A stretch of 64,000 nucleotides of DNA. Source: Collybia mongolica (taxonomy: Eukaryota; Basidiomycota; Agaricomycetes; Agaricales; Clitocybaceae). Below are positions 1 to 12,495 of this stretch, piece by piece. The notes under the pieces are model-generated. The model searched no databases. It was given only the letters and a program-made list of their open reading frames with translations, and was not told the origin of the DNA. Location of the stretch: NCBI GenBank assembly GCA_013420905.1, contig JAAXNY010000005.1, positions 62,001 to 126,000 of the forward strand. The letters run 5' to 3'. The position numbers were made by a program, and so were the translations under genes. Within the stretch, counting starts at the first letter, position 1, and the number at the start of each line of letters is the position of its first letter.

Positions 1-2317
1 TGGGTCGTCTTTCTATTTTTGAATCCCGCACAGAGTCGGTGGGGTATATCTTCCTGATATTTGTTTATTTTGAGCCTCTTCTATGCTGTACCATGATTTT
101 AACGGCAAAAGGACTCTAGCGTATGACCATTGCACCATTGAGAGTGCAGACTCTGAAAGACAGTAAAAGGAGAACGGCATCAATAGTTTTGTGATTCGTT
201 TTGGTCCGAAAGCGAGTCTTGCACGAAGGTAAATATGGTTGCGGGGCCTGTGAGTGCGCATAACAACAATGCCATTCGTTGTTGCCAGTGAAGCGGTTCT
301 GTGACTTCTAAACTATGAACAAGGGCCTTGTGAAATACACATAGGGCGCTATCTCTAGTCCCGTACTTCACCACCACCGTGTAACGTGATAACCCATCCT
401 TGGGTTCAAGGTGCATGATTCAGACAGAGTAAAAAGGGACGTCGTATTGAGACCCAGATTGTTCAACAATAACTCTGCAAAAATAGACCATAACCATGGA
501 CCGCATCCAGATCTGAAGGCGTGCAAAGAACCACTACTAAGTACCGAAGGTGGTATATAAGCTCCACGAGATTCGGGAATGCTGACACTATGTTAGGTGG
601 TAAATGTTGATGACGTTGACTTGTGCTTCAAACGATCACGTGACTCCACGCGACGCGTGCCTCTTTCCTCTCTTCTTGACAGCCGGGCTCAAGCGTTTGC
701 CAGAGTTTACTGCTTATACTATGTTGACTTTTCCATTTCAGAGGGTGATTATATCATTCGTTTCATATATTCAGTATTATAATTAGGAATCTCAAGGGAA
801 CTTTTTTTTGGCATATTCCCTCCAATACACTACATCTGAAGGTGTGTTCCGTGCCCCTTGCTTCAAGCGCCCACTTTGTCTCACTGTAATAAGGATAATT
901 CTTGTCTAAAAGAATGACGTTACTAACTATATGACCACCCCGGAGTCCTCATGTCCTACTGTCTATGAGTTCGGCCACACGTCGGAAATATGCATGCGGG
1001 TCATAGCTGCATGATCATTGTTGGGGTCACTACCCAGGCCATCCCAAGCGTTTCATCCTCACACTTGTCCCCTGTATCAATCAAAAATAGCACTACCATA
1101 ACCAAGCCCGGGGTAGTAATGGATAAACTAATGTTCAGCTATATTTATATTTAGGATAAATTCTCGATTTTAGTGAACGCCACATATTAATTACCTCTAC
1201 AGTCCGCCATTATCGTTTTACATTGTGTGCATTGGATACGTTATAGAAATGCTGAGGACAACAAGGCTATGATATGCACAACCATCTACCTTCTAGATGT
1301 GATGTACTAAGGTCCTGATACAAGGGGGAGTATGACGTTCAGTGTTGATGGGATCAACATATTACATCCAGAGGTACACAGTTTCAACAATGGGAATCGT
1401 TGCTGAGATGTGTCAGGCTGAAATCTAATCAACGGAGATGACAAAACGGCGACAAAATGGCCCAGTGCCCACCTCGTGGTCTGGAGGGCAAAGGAACTTA
1501 TGAGTTTGCGTTAGGTGAATTGATCTGGAACTATGCGGACAGTGATGATATCACATCAGGCTGAATCACAGACTACCCCGAGCCCAAAGGAGCGTTCTAG
1601 GTGTCCTGATACAGGAAGAGGGTTTGAACTGAGCATCTTTGGTGGGTTGCAGAGGTTGATCAAGGCTCAAATCAGTGATGTGAAACATTGTCGGCTCAAG
1701 GGTTTGAGGGGATGAGCGCTCATTATGCATGTCAAAAGCCACCCATGGCCGAAGCTTCATGATTGTTCTATGCATCAATTCTGTGCAATATCAGGTGAAA
1801 TACTTTGATGTCATCAATATGCACTGTAGACATATTTGATGATCACCCACCTTTCCTCTCGTAGTTGTAGGGGGAAGTAGACACTGTTGCTGCTCCTTGG
1901 ACCTATGAGTTGCATGCAACACTTGTTGATAGACTATGCATTCGGCACATGGACAGTGTGCTATACAGGCTATGATTTTTGCATTTTTCCCTTTGGCATT
2001 AAGGCGTTAAAACATTGATATGGGTAGCTGACCAGTACTCTGCCGTCACCATCTGATATCCAGTGGCCCATCAGCCCAACGCCCGTGTGGCCGAACAGTA
2101 GCTATTGTCTGTATGATAGTATATCTTTTTCAGTACGTCGGATAATCAATTTTGGAGGCTATTTTTAAACACACCTATGTATCGCACGGGGTTAAAGGAC
2201 GTTCCGCTGACGAAGTTGTTCAAGAAAACCTTATAAGCAAATTCAAGCTACCATAACCTTCAACTTGAAACCATTTCTGGAGCCCAGATATTCATTTCTC
2301 GAATTATTCCCCCCATA
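1..2317. other. Unassigned intergenic DNA
   Basis: Only short open frames occur here and none resembles a family I recognise. I found no pairs of frames that could be joined by plausible introns. The last 100 bases before the DUF6534 gene carry a TTATAA element near 2231, which could belong to its promoter. Confidence 0.4.
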
Positions 2318-4294
2318 ATGTCTGTACCAGTGCCACACCCAAGGATCAAGATTGATGATACATACGGTTAGTTTAATTGAGAGAAGTAATGTAGGCAGTA
2401 TTTATGAGTGACACAGGGGCGGCGTTCATTGGGGCTTTGTTCACGGTCATGTACATTAACCTCCTCCCCTTTAGTTCTTCATAAATCTGAGAAAGCATTT
2501 ACAGGTTGTATGGCCTTACAACACTTCAGGTAATCTCTCATGACCCTGGCTTGATATTTGACTGTACTGACCTAATCAAACATCTAATGTCAGACATACT
2601 TCTATCTTGTCCATTTCCCCAAGGACGGTATTGATATAAAGCTTCAGGTGTGTAAATGAACCGTTCATGCATATCACTCCTGACTCAGAGGACATTTTTA
2701 GGTGTCGCTTGTGTGGTGAATATTCCTGCCATGGTCGTCTGCCATGCTTGTTCAAATACTCACTTATCTTAGGGTCCTTGACACAATTCAAACTGTCCTT
2801 GGTTAGTATGAGAAGCCCTAACACATCTGTATTGTCTTTGATTATTTCCTTCCTAGTGTCGGTATCCATGTACCATTACTTGGTCCGAGTCGTTTGTACT
2901 ATTCCATTTGACATTCTGAATTGGCTATGTTCGCACTTAGATAACAAACTATGCGAACCCGCTTGCTCTTGCTGTTGGTCATTGGTGAGCATTACTGGAC
3001 CTTTCCCAACCTTCGTACTAATATAGATCCATATCTCAGGTCGCTCGAGGTATGCATGATCTAGCCAGGAATAGTAATCATGCAGTAATCACGTTTACCA
3101 GGTTTCAGTTGCAATGAATGTAAGACTTCTGGATTATGTGTTTACACAATTGGACAAAAGGATTAAACTGATCAACCAGGTCACAATCGCTTTCTTTGTT
3201 CAAAGGTGGTACAGCCAAAAGAAACAACGTGATAATAGCTAACTACACACATAGTTTCTTTACTGTTCGCATCTTCAGATGTACGCATGATAATACTATT
3301 TTTAGCTCATCCCTCTAATGTGTTCTGTATGCAAAAATAGTGAGCCCACCCAAAATAAGATGGTGGCTTTCCTCCATCATTGTGGGTTCGCATTCCCGGT
3401 TCTATTAGTAACTAATATTATAATAGGCTTTTGTTGTCTTTGGCCATTTTTGCTTTGGAGTTGGTGAGCCTGTTTCAGGTACATCGAAATCACCTGTCTA
3501 ATGTCCAACTATTACAGAAACTGTTGTGTTCTTGTAGGCCTTGCACCGTGAAGCATTATCGGTCTTTCTTAATTGGATATGAAAGGTTCATCAAGAAGCA
3601 GTTGAAACAACTTCCAGAGATAACTGTGTGTTTATAAACTTGGCATTGTAATAAAATTAACGAATAGAGCCACAGTTTATTGCTGCAATACCATTCGCGA
3701 CCTTTGCCGCTCTGTCTGATATATTTATTGCCATTGCCTTGTGCACTTTACTCCATGGCAACCGTACGGGCTTCAGAAGGCAATATTAATCTTTAATTAA
3801 AACACATCAGTCTGACTAGGGTATCTTTAGCACAAACACAATGGTCACTAGACTAATAATCTATGCCATTAATAGATGCTTACTCACATCGTAGGTTCTC
3901 CCACTTTACTAAGAATCAACTTGTCGGTGTTCATTAACGTTCATACTTATCCTCTCCTTAGGGTCGTTGGAGTGGCTGAGGTTATAGTAGTGCGTTTGGT
4001 ATACACCTGGGGAGAAGAGGACTTATATTCCTTCTATAGTTTGCGGTTTCCCCAGGCAGCCTCTGGTTTTTGGCCATAGATTTTGTGGTAGGGAAGCGTA
4101 AGTCGAATTATGCCCCTAGGACCATTGTATTGTTGCTGAAGGTACTCGCATAAGTCTATGCAAATAGCTTTCTCGCCACCTTGAATAGCCGAAACACACT
4201 AAGAACTGCAGCCGGTTCAACGATGCAGAGTATTCCTGTATCTCATATTGGATTTGGCGAAGGGACAGCTGTAAATAATAATCATTATCTTTAA
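2318..4294 (+). CDS. DUF6534-type multi-pass membrane protein, extremely intron-rich
   Basis: This is a fungal integral membrane protein of unknown function, in the family whose C-terminal part is called DUF6534. I can follow a spliced frame of about 292 residues in 21 exons from ATG 2318 to TAA 4292-4294. Landmarks in order are DDTYGAAFIGALF (first membrane segment, about residues 13-30), YLVHFPKDGIDIK, VSLVWVLDTIQTVL, YHYLITNYANPLALAVGHW, FFVQSFFTVRIFRL, AFVVFGHFCFGV, FATFAALSDIFIAIALC, RTGFRR, LIIYAINRCLLTS and the family hallmark LYANSFLATLNSRNTLR near the end. Exons are tiny: 10 bases at 3040-3049, 14 at 2702-2715, 18 at 3102-3119. The intron after 3779 begins with GC, not GT. The frame closes if exon 3 (near 2506-2530) has 25 bases, as in the second copy; my count there is uncertain by one base. 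Related loci lie at 12.5 kb (broken) and 40.2-42.0 kb. Confidence 0.75.
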
Positions 4295-6299
4295 GTTTGG
4301 AATTGCTGATCCAGGATTTTGTTCAAAGGAAGAAAGTTCTGTACATCAATCCTTTATTTCAGTTTTCAATTTTCGGCTCACACCCTTCCTTTCAAGGTGC
4401 AAAGAAGTGTTGCCCTCAACCTAAGTGATAGAATCTCGGATGAAGCGAATACTGCTAGAATTGCGGACATGTTCTCTACAAAGGTACTACATATCTTTTC
4501 ATCGGTTCAATATCCTTACTAATGAGCTTGGGTAATAGCATTGATCTGGTGGTGTAGGGGTTTAGCGGGTTCCTATTTCCATAAGTATTCTCCATCACGT
4601 AGTACTATCCCAATCCCCCCAACTTCCCCTCTTCCTCTGCGGATAAGTCATCGCATAGTAGATGTTTAATTTGATAAAATTCTGGCAACAATTACTTCAC
4701 TACAGCTCGTCATTTGCTTCACCTAAAATTGTTACATGGAGAACTATGTTTAATAATCATCTTAGACTTGAGTCTATAGGATGCCAGGTTCCAACAAGTG
4801 AATCTGAAGAAAACTTGATTCCCAACTCGAAGCAAACCAAGAATTGTTCAACCACCTTTTTTCTCCACAAGCAGGATTCAGAGTTGTTTGGTGCACTAAC
4901 GATTGAATTAACCTGGTGGAGGTGCTCTAACCCTGACTCTCAACTGTCCTGGTCATGTTGTATCTCCGGTAATGGTAGGTTGTGAACTCCTCGGCCTAAC
5001 TATAACAGGTTATGCAGTTCCTGTAAATTATTCCACTACTCGGTCAAAAACGAAGATACCTTGCGCTGCCACTGTGCATGCATGCGTGCCCATTCGCATG
5101 ACAAAATTTGCCATCCTATGGTTCGAAGGGCTACTCTCCTGCTGCTTATTAGGTTACCATTCATAAGGGTTCCTCCCTTCCTATATTGTCAGATGGATCC
5201 TGAATTGTACGGAGAGCTTTAGAGTCTAATATTGGATGACCATGTGTATAAAATTACCTGCATGGAATCTAGATCAGGAATGCCCTACAGTGGATGCGGA
5301 TGCAAAGGCTCGTACACCCATCATCATTGTAGATAAAACGATCCTCACCCAGCTACTGTTGGACTCTGTGCCTAATCGGCGAGGAAGGGCGGCATAGTTT
5401 TGGGGTGAGATGGAAACTGGAAATTGTGTCAAGACTTAAAGCACCACTTGGGCATTCTCAACAGTCCATTTCCCATTGGATGTGTTCTGAAGGAAGTATT
5501 CTATTCACTGTTTATCCTGTCAAGGGCTGATAGTACACAGGAAATGGTCTGTCCAGCATGCACATATCGGCCCTAAACACTATCCGATTTCCGTCTCACC
5601 CCCAAATTATGTTGCACATTCATGTTTCGATTGGGAAGCAGATCGCAGGTCAGTATCCACTAAGCATTCCACATATCATGACTGGCGTCCGTGTCTTCCT
5701 ATAGTAAAAAACTATCTTGTTCTTGACCCATTGCATATTGGGACTAGGAGCCAATCATCCTTCAACACCAAATCCAGTTTCCGTCCCACCCCCAAACCGT
5801 GGCGTGCTGTCTGTTCTAGCTTACCCCTTTCTTCTGAGATATACGAGTAGTGTCCATAGGACCAACCATTTATATTCTTTCTTCAGTTCTGAGCTGAATA
5901 CTACCTTTAGAACCCATCCAATATTCGCACGGTATTGAATTGCCTGTGGAACCGATAAATGGAGGCTAAAATCATTTACATCTCTGGATATTGGTTCATG
6001 TTCCGCCATTCCAACGCCCAGAATCCCAACTGTATGCCCAATGCACACTTCTAGGTCCTACCTCATCTCTGCTAGCTCGAAAAACGTAACTCTCACATTG
6101 CGATACCCTAGATATCTTACAATGAATACAATGAATCAATGGACGAAGCTTAAGCGAGCCGAACTGAGAAGCCAGCAATCACACCATGTAAAGTCCCGAC
6201 AGGTCTGCACTAGGCATAAACACCACACAATACCGGTTGACTTCCCAGACCAGGGAGGGTTGGAGGACATGAGCTATAAGTACAGGGGATCGAGTTGGG
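4295..6299. other. Unassigned intergenic DNA with a possible MITE-like repeat
   Basis: Open frames at 4662-4985 and 5717-5938 have no recognisable content. The motif CAGTTTCCRTCYCACCCC occurs near 5766-5795 and in inverted orientation near 5395-5425, with a third variant at 5573-5600. These could be the ends of a short non-autonomous element. The remainder shows nothing I can name. Confidence 0.3.
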
Positions 6300-6305
6300 T
6301 ATAAA
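6300..6305 (+). promoter_or_regulatory. TATA box of the lipase gene
   Basis: TATAAA lies 42 bases before the lipase start codon. Other well-supported genes in the window (30274 and, on the minus strand, 19053 and 41974) carry a TATAAA at about the same distance. Confidence 0.5.
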
Positions 6306-6341
6306 CATTATCTTCATTCTGCCAAATTTTCATCGCCACTC

Positions 6342-7987
6342 ATGAAGCCGCCAACCATCTTCCTCACTTCTGTCTTCCCTACACTCTTCATCGCTGTTTC
6401 ATCTGCTGCAGTAGCGGCGGACATCTTGGCCCCCACTGTGAGGGAACCAATCACTGATGGTAAGTTGGGTATACTTCCTCGCAATGGATTTCATGCTGAA
6501 ATAATTAGCGAAATATGATGAACTAAGGTTCTATCACCAATGTATGTGATAAAGTCTTGCCTGCTATATCTCCTCTCCTTACCTCTACTATAGATGCATC
6601 CTCTGCATACCGTGATGCATGTCCTAGCCCAAGTGGGAACGATCTCATCGACCCCGTGAGTTAGACATGCCAAAAGTCTATAACTTTTTATCTGACATAA
6701 GACGATTAGATCAACTTCAAACCCACTGACACACAGGGCTTTATTGCCCTTGATACTGAGCGGGAAGAGATCATTCTTGCATTCCGTGGATCGTAAGTAT
6801 TTATAAAAACCCAGTTATTAGCATGGTCATATCTTTAACCTTTATTTTTATTTGCAGTGAATCGCGTTTGGACTGGTTCATAAATACCCAGGTTGCTATG
6901 ACCCAATTTGTTGTAGCCGGTGTCCTTGGTCCTCGTAAGTGACATTGACATGTATCTAGTCAGTAATAATCACGCCCATGCCGGATCATAATAGCGGGAG
7001 TTATGGTGCACACAGGCTTTCTTAACGCGTCAGTGCCTTCTTCACATTACAGTGATTATGGAGACGAGACCCCTACTGAAACCTGCCATCCTATAGTTGG
7101 AATTCTGTTGCTCTAGGTGTCATCTCGACTCTGAGAGGCGTGTTGGACAAGTATCCTGAATACTCCATTGTGACCACAGGCCATTCACTAGGCGGTGAGA
7201 CAGGGTATATCCAGGTGTATTTTGATTAACTTTTTACACTTTCAGGTGCACTTGCAAGCCTTGCGGGAATTACCTTATTTTACGAATTCCCAGACGCATA
7301 TGTATTGATTGTTTTTGTGTGGGAAATCAACTGACAATGCTCAAACGTGGTTGATATAACTAGCGAGGTCCGCATTTATACATATGGTCAACCGAGGTCA
7401 GTAAAATTTAGATCCCAAAGCATACATTTGTATCCTGATATTAATATTCCTAGGACAGGAAACGCAGAATATGCGGCCTGGGTAGATAATGTTATCGGCT
7501 CTGAACACCTATTCCGCTGTGAGAACTCCATTCAGCACCTCCACCTCAACAAGCATGACTGATAATATATTTCTTAACCTAGTTGTTAACGTTAATGATC
7601 CGTGAGTATTTAGAATTCGTTTCTTGATAAGTCATTCCTAGAATTGACGGGGTGCACCTTAGGGTTCCCCACTTTCCCATTCGTAGGCCCTCAGGTTATG
7701 TCCACCATGGTTTGTTCTTAGTGTTATGATTTAGTCTCAATGAATGACGGCCCGTCCTAGGTGCTGAATACTGGGCATTCCGGAGGCCATCATTGCCGGA
7801 AAACACATGGAGATGCGCAAGGCTTGGCGAGGATCCTAATTGTTCTGCTATCCTCGCAACCCCTCTCCTTGATCCCATAAACAACCCCCATCGGACGGTA
7901 AGTTCTACTGCTGTTCCTTTTTATTTTTCTGAGGCTGTTATTTTTAACCAGTATTTCGGCGTGCGAGCCGGAACACCTTTCTGTTGA
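6342..7987 (+). CDS. Secreted class 3 lipase (alpha/beta hydrolase)
   Basis: This encodes an extracellular triacylglycerol lipase or feruloyl-esterase-like enzyme of the fungal class 3 family. Splicing 14 exons gives 894 bases, an exact multiple of three: 297 residues ending at TGA 7985-7987. The start ATG opens a signal peptide (MKPPTIFLTSVFPTLFIAV, then a small-residue stretch). Next come YASSAYRDACPSP, GFIALDTEREEIILAFRGS (oxyanion-loop region), the nucleophile elbow GHSLGG, IYTYGQPRTGN, the catalytic Asp in VNVNDPVPHFP and the catalytic His in YVHHGAEYW. It ends with the family-typical YFGVRAGTPFC. The triad Ser-Asp-His is complete. Exon ends include 6459, 6541, 6655, 6792, 6934, 7028, 7194, 7301, 7396, 7518, 7601, 7709 and 7897. 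Substrate preference cannot be judged from sequence. All splice phases agree, so the gene is very likely functional. Confidence 0.92.
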
Positions 7988-9965
7988 GAAGTCCCGTAGG
8001 AGAAATTGCGCTCTTTGGTTGGCACACAAAGCTGTGCTTCTGGTCTCGCCCCTACAATCCCGGCCATATGCTTTCTTGCCTTTTATGCCCTTCTCAAATC
8101 CCTTGTCCAATTTCCGAAGTTTATCTGACTTTGTTTACAATGTTTCACCCATCTTCACCCTTTTAAATTGTGCCTAATTCCACAGATCACATTCGGCCGC
8201 GTGGTTGGCACCCAATCTATTCTCAATATCGTTGGAAATGCCTTTGTTTGTTTGTACAATGTGTTCATCAATAACACGACCTCTTTTTGATTCAGTGCGA
8301 ACATCCCTGAGAAGGTCAGTCCCAATCTGGGATAGTTGCATACTGACATTTTCAAGCTCTTACTACATGGTCAAATCGCATGCTCAAGTCCAAGTGCGGG
8401 TTATGCTGAGGATATTACCCTAATCCGTACCTATCCCATAACCATGGTAGTTTTGACCCTCCAGGGGCTTTGGGACATCCCTCACCAAGGATTAAACACA
8501 GCCTTTGCTGGGAGTATGTATGTTCATTATGGGATAGGAAACTTCCTTTTACCATCATTGACTACCTTGTGAACTGAAATCCATTCTCCTATAGTTATAT
8601 ATAGGAATCCAACTTCCCTTCAAATCTGTGTTGTTTCAATTTAGTTGTATTAAATTTGGCCTTTGTAATATCTGCGCTAATGGTCCCTCAGATACTGCAT
8701 GACGAGCGAAGCACAAAAACAACAACAATATCCATTTATATGACCCAGCCTCGGTTTAAAGGCGGTTTCCTCTTGTGCATAACAACAATGTGTGCACGGT
8801 ACACCACAATGTCACCAAGTCTAGGTGTACAACAGATAAACATCCCTTGAGACCGTCATGGCAATACGGGAGTGAATTCGCCCTTACTATACCCGCCCCC
8901 CTGGCGGATCCTTAACCTCTTCACAGCCTCAGGTGTGTGTGCCAGTCCCCGCCTCCCGCATCTAGCCATCAAGGGGGGACATCTGGCATCTTCTCTCTAT
9001 TCTCAGTGGCGAGCGGCCCCCATGGGCTGCAATGTTCAGTGTCAAGACATGATTCTCGGTGCAGTAAATGAGCACATCCACACTCTCAAGTCGCTTGTTA
9101 GCGGATGGTTCAGGTGGGGACCGCCTTCACGTACATCTCCGTGGTCAGCCCACATCTCACTGCAGGACTCTGACCACAACCTTGAAATTTCTCCGCTATT
9201 TGTATGTGTGAGCATGCATGCATGGAATGGGTCTAAACAACTGGGATCTATCCCTCGCGCTCCCATTGCTTCCACTCTCACTTTCATCCCGTGTTACCCT
9301 GTCCTATCCCCCTCATCTTGTGCTTACATGTTTGGACTCCAGGCAGGTGCGACGGGTGACAGAGTACTATGGCAGTACCGCAACGAAAATCACACCTACC
9401 CGAGTACAGTACAAGCACGAGGAAAGAACGGTTGAGTGATGACATTATTCATAAAACAGTGATCACGGGTTGGGGAATCACGTGAAGTTGTTTGGGGACG
9501 GGCCGCGTCCCGCTGTGCACAATTCCAGACCTTATCCCGTTAACGACGGCTCATAGTTCCTACCTGTGAGTACATCTCACTGAAACTCACCATAGCAGAT
9601 ACTGACATGCGCCAATTCGGATATCGGGTGAGAGTTGGGTTAGGGTCCTGTTTGATAAGCAACAAATCATTCTGATTCAGTACATGTGAGGCAGTGCACG
9701 TTGTTCCAGGTATCTCCATCACAACCAACCGTATTGACGACGTCTACACGACTTGTTCAACTTAACCACTAGCCACCACTTGTAACGTTATCTCACATCC
9801 AATATACCACGCAAAACATGACGTGGTTTATGTTGGATGCACCATCCATTATTAACTCATTGAGGTACGCATGTTACTCATGTCTGTGCACTAGATCTTC
9901 TACTTCCAAGCACGGTACAAGCCAACTGTTCTCCCTCTCTGTGTCAAGCTAATGGTTAAAACATA
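7988..9965. other. Unassigned intergenic DNA; one long anonymous open frame
   Basis: The frame 8872-9435 on the plus strand is open for 187 codons from an ATG. It is unusually long for this AT-balanced DNA, but its composition is odd (rich in Ser, Pro, Cys and Trp) and I recognise no domain, so I do not call it a gene. Nothing else stands out. Confidence 0.3.
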
Positions 9966-11315
9966 GGTTCTGTTCCCCACATTCCCTATGCCCAGATCCT
10001 TCCCACGAATATCCTCGCTCGAATGTTCATCGAGTGCAGCGAACCAAATTTACCAGTGGTATATCTACCTCCCAGGCGCGACTTCTACTACCCATGGAGG
10101 TTAGGACACATCTGTTCCCACTGGCGGCGAGCTCTCTGGGACTCCTCTGATATTTGGAACACTATTTACATCGTTCCATTTCAGCAGGAGCGGCTCGTCC
10201 TGGATATGCTGGACCACATACTCTTTCACACCTCCGGATCTATTTCTTTGTCAATCAATCAATATTCGTACAACACTTCAGGGGTCACCAATATCATCGT
10301 TTCTTTCGGTCACAGGCTCAAAGGCTTGACGCTCTCCCATACTCCCCACCGCCCATTGAATGTGCTCCTGGATTTAGCTCCAGACTCTATAAACCACCTG
10401 GAAGCACTGTATCTTTTTAATCTCCATCCTGATCTTCCACTATCCTCGCCGAACAACTCTCATCTACGTTTCCAGAATCTTCAAGAATTAGGAATCAGTG
10501 GGAACACCTCCATCGCACCATATCTTCCTCACTTCCCGGTTTCGCAGTTGACACATCTGTCAATTGCAGGCAGCATGATTTCGCCCACCATTGCTCACTT
10601 TCTGCTTCAACAATCCACATCGCTTATTTTCGCAGATTTCGAGATTTGCGAGGAGGTAAAGAGTAACTCCATGTACCAAACAAAGGGGATTATCACATCT
10701 TCCATAGAACACATAGATCTCGCACCAAGTTTCAATCTAGATTGGCATGCCTTTCTGAAACCCCTCATCCTGCCATCACTCACAACCTTTACCAACTCCG
10801 ACCTTTCCCGTCCGCCCATTGGTCTCAGCCCCACTTTCCTACATGCAATGTACAACCTCATCCACCGGTCTAATTGCTCTCTCAAATTCTTTTCTACCTC
10901 GTCCCACTTCAAGTCTCCTCCCATACCCAACCTTTTATACCCCGAAATTGCAGGCTTACTGTACAAAATGCCAAATTTAACCACGTTCATTTCAGGATAT
11001 ATCCTGGAATCCTCGTTCATCAGTTCCGTTTACGAATTACTGCCAAAACTTGAAGTCATTGACTGGAAGGTTAAACCAGACGGATTACATATCGTTCTCA
11101 ACATGCTCGATGATTATATCTCCCAACCACCAGGTTCGCCAATGCAGTTTCCAAGTTTCATCAATATCATCTGCTGTAATGGCAATGGGTTTATATCGGG
11201 ACGCGCGCGATATCTGGAGAAATACAAGGCTTACGAGGAGGCGGGTGTCTATATAACTGTGCGGAATGCTGAATACGATGATATGCGTTTTCTGGACCGT
11301 CTTTATGTTGATTGA
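9966..11315 (+). CDS. F-box/LRR-like protein, 5' exon uncertain
   Basis: This looks like a substrate-receptor subunit of an SCF-type ubiquitin ligase: a fungal F-box motif followed by a long leucine-rich region without sharp repeats. The F-box core reads AQILPTNILARMFIECS, followed by the characteristic WRLGHICSHWRRALWDSSDIWNTI. The frame has an ATG at 10023, but the F-box starts upstream of it. Coding sense therefore probably continues back to about 9966, where an intron acceptor (CATAG) occurs; a 52-base intron from about 9915 is plausible. The usual N-terminal coiled coil of the group is not visible, so the 5' part is missing, or lies in exons I cannot identify. The C-terminal half (residues about 150-430) has LRR-like phrases such as LTHLSIAG and LEVIDWKV. 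It stands alone between two DUF6534 loci. Confidence 0.75.
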   Translation, partial: GSVPHIPYAQILPTNILARMFIECSEPNLPVVYLPPRRDFYYPWRLGHICSHWRRALWDSSDIWNTIYIVPFQQERLVLDMLDHILFHTSGSISLSINQYSYNTSGVTNIIVSFGHRLKGLTLSHTPHRPLNVLLDLAPDSINHLEALYLFNLHPDLPLSSPNNSHLRFQNLQELGISGNTSIAPYLPHFPVSQLTHLSIAGSMISPTIAHFLLQQSTSLIFADFEICEEVKSNSMYQTKGIITSSIEHIDLAPSFNLDWHAFLKPLILPSLTTFTNSDLSRPPIGLSPTFLHAMYNLIHRSNCSLKFFSTSSHFKSPPIPNLLYPEIAGLLYKMPNLTTFISGYILESSFISSVYELLPKLEVIDWKVKPDGLHIVLNMLDDYISQPPGSPMQFPSFINIICCNGNGFISGRARYLEKYKAYEEAGVYITVRNAEYDDMRFLDRLYVD

Positions 11316-12495
11316 TCGTCTTCTGAGTATGTCAGTGCAGGCTAGGTGGATAGAAGAGTATGTAATGGTTGTATTCTCTACATATACATATAATGATGGT
11401 AGTAGTCTATATAAAATGACACCACAGTCAAATCACCGTCAGCAGCGAATGAGTGCCAAGCTTCAGGCCGGGAGTTCAAATATATTTTTTGACGTTTAAC
11501 AAGCAATAATGGTATCACTAGGTATAACGCGAAGGGCGATGCTTGAAGAAGAAGTTCTCACTGATGGTACAGGTAGGCGTTGTCCAATAAGCGTCAAGGT
11601 GTGGAGTTTGCTTGGAGTCATTATTGTGTCCAGACGCGTGTTGCGTGCCATCACAGCCACGTCACGTGATAGTTCATCATTGTACACAAGTCCGTTTTCA
11701 AATTTCTTGGGCAGATTGATACCGGCACAGACGAGCGCTCCATCCAACAGATGTAACGGGAAGCGTAATTCTTGAAGAAGACATTTTTACCTATATTACC
11801 TTTTTTGTCGATGTGGCACAAGTAGGCGTCGATAAGCGTCAAAGCCTTGTACGTACCCCTCGTCAGTCTGTGAATCACTTTATTATCACAGAACATTATC
11901 CCTAGCTCACATACATGCCATGATCATCTCCATACCTCGACCTTCATCTCTCATATTTACATGCCCCACGAGATACGACAAGCTTTTACAACAATGATCG
12001 GCGATCGGCCATCCCTTGTGAGGCTGTTGCGGTTTCTACTGATGAAAGTGTATGTTTCTCAACACTTTGACTGTGGACGTTCCCGCCAGCTGCTCGACCC
12101 ATAGCTATTGGTAGACATCCATATATTATCTTATCTTAGTACAATTAATGTTCCCCTTTGGCGTTGACAGCGTGTATACTACCGCTAATTCAAGTGGGTA
12201 TCGCGATGTCATCGGCTCTAAAAGCGATCTTCAGTGTCTCGGGCCGTGTCCTTTACAGCTCTGGCGCCTGATTGGGTGTTCATGTGGCCCTCGGAACATC
12301 ATTCGGGCAGCCATTGTGGAGGTTATTTTAAAGCAGTCTCGCGCATACGGATGTATTGCATTCGGTAGGTGCTCGGCTGATGGAGGTACCGAAGAAACTC
12401 ATATAAGCGAGCTCATGTTACCGAGATCTTCCAGCACGCCACTTCTCGAGCCTGGTACTGATCTTCTCGAAGACTGAACTCGGCTGTTTCTCACT
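11316..12495. other. Unassigned DNA with an imperfect tandem duplication
   Basis: Two stretches, 11525-11610 and 11755-11860, resemble one another: both have a CTTGAAGAAGA motif followed by GTAGGCGT and then ATAAGCGTCAA. The minus-strand frames over them read LHTLTLIGQRLP and YKALTLIDAYLCH, which look LRR-like, but no gene can be built. The frame at 12148-12477 is unrecognised. Confidence 0.3.

Noticed and set aside
250..8790. Shared word GCATAACAACAATG at about 258 and about 8777
   Set aside because: The similarity does not extend beyond this short word, so it is probably chance.
8872..9435. 187-codon open frame taken for a possible gene
   Set aside because: No recognisable domain, unusual Ser/Pro/Trp/Cys-rich composition, an overlapping frame on the other strand and no partner exons. 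Kept only as a note in the intergenic entry.
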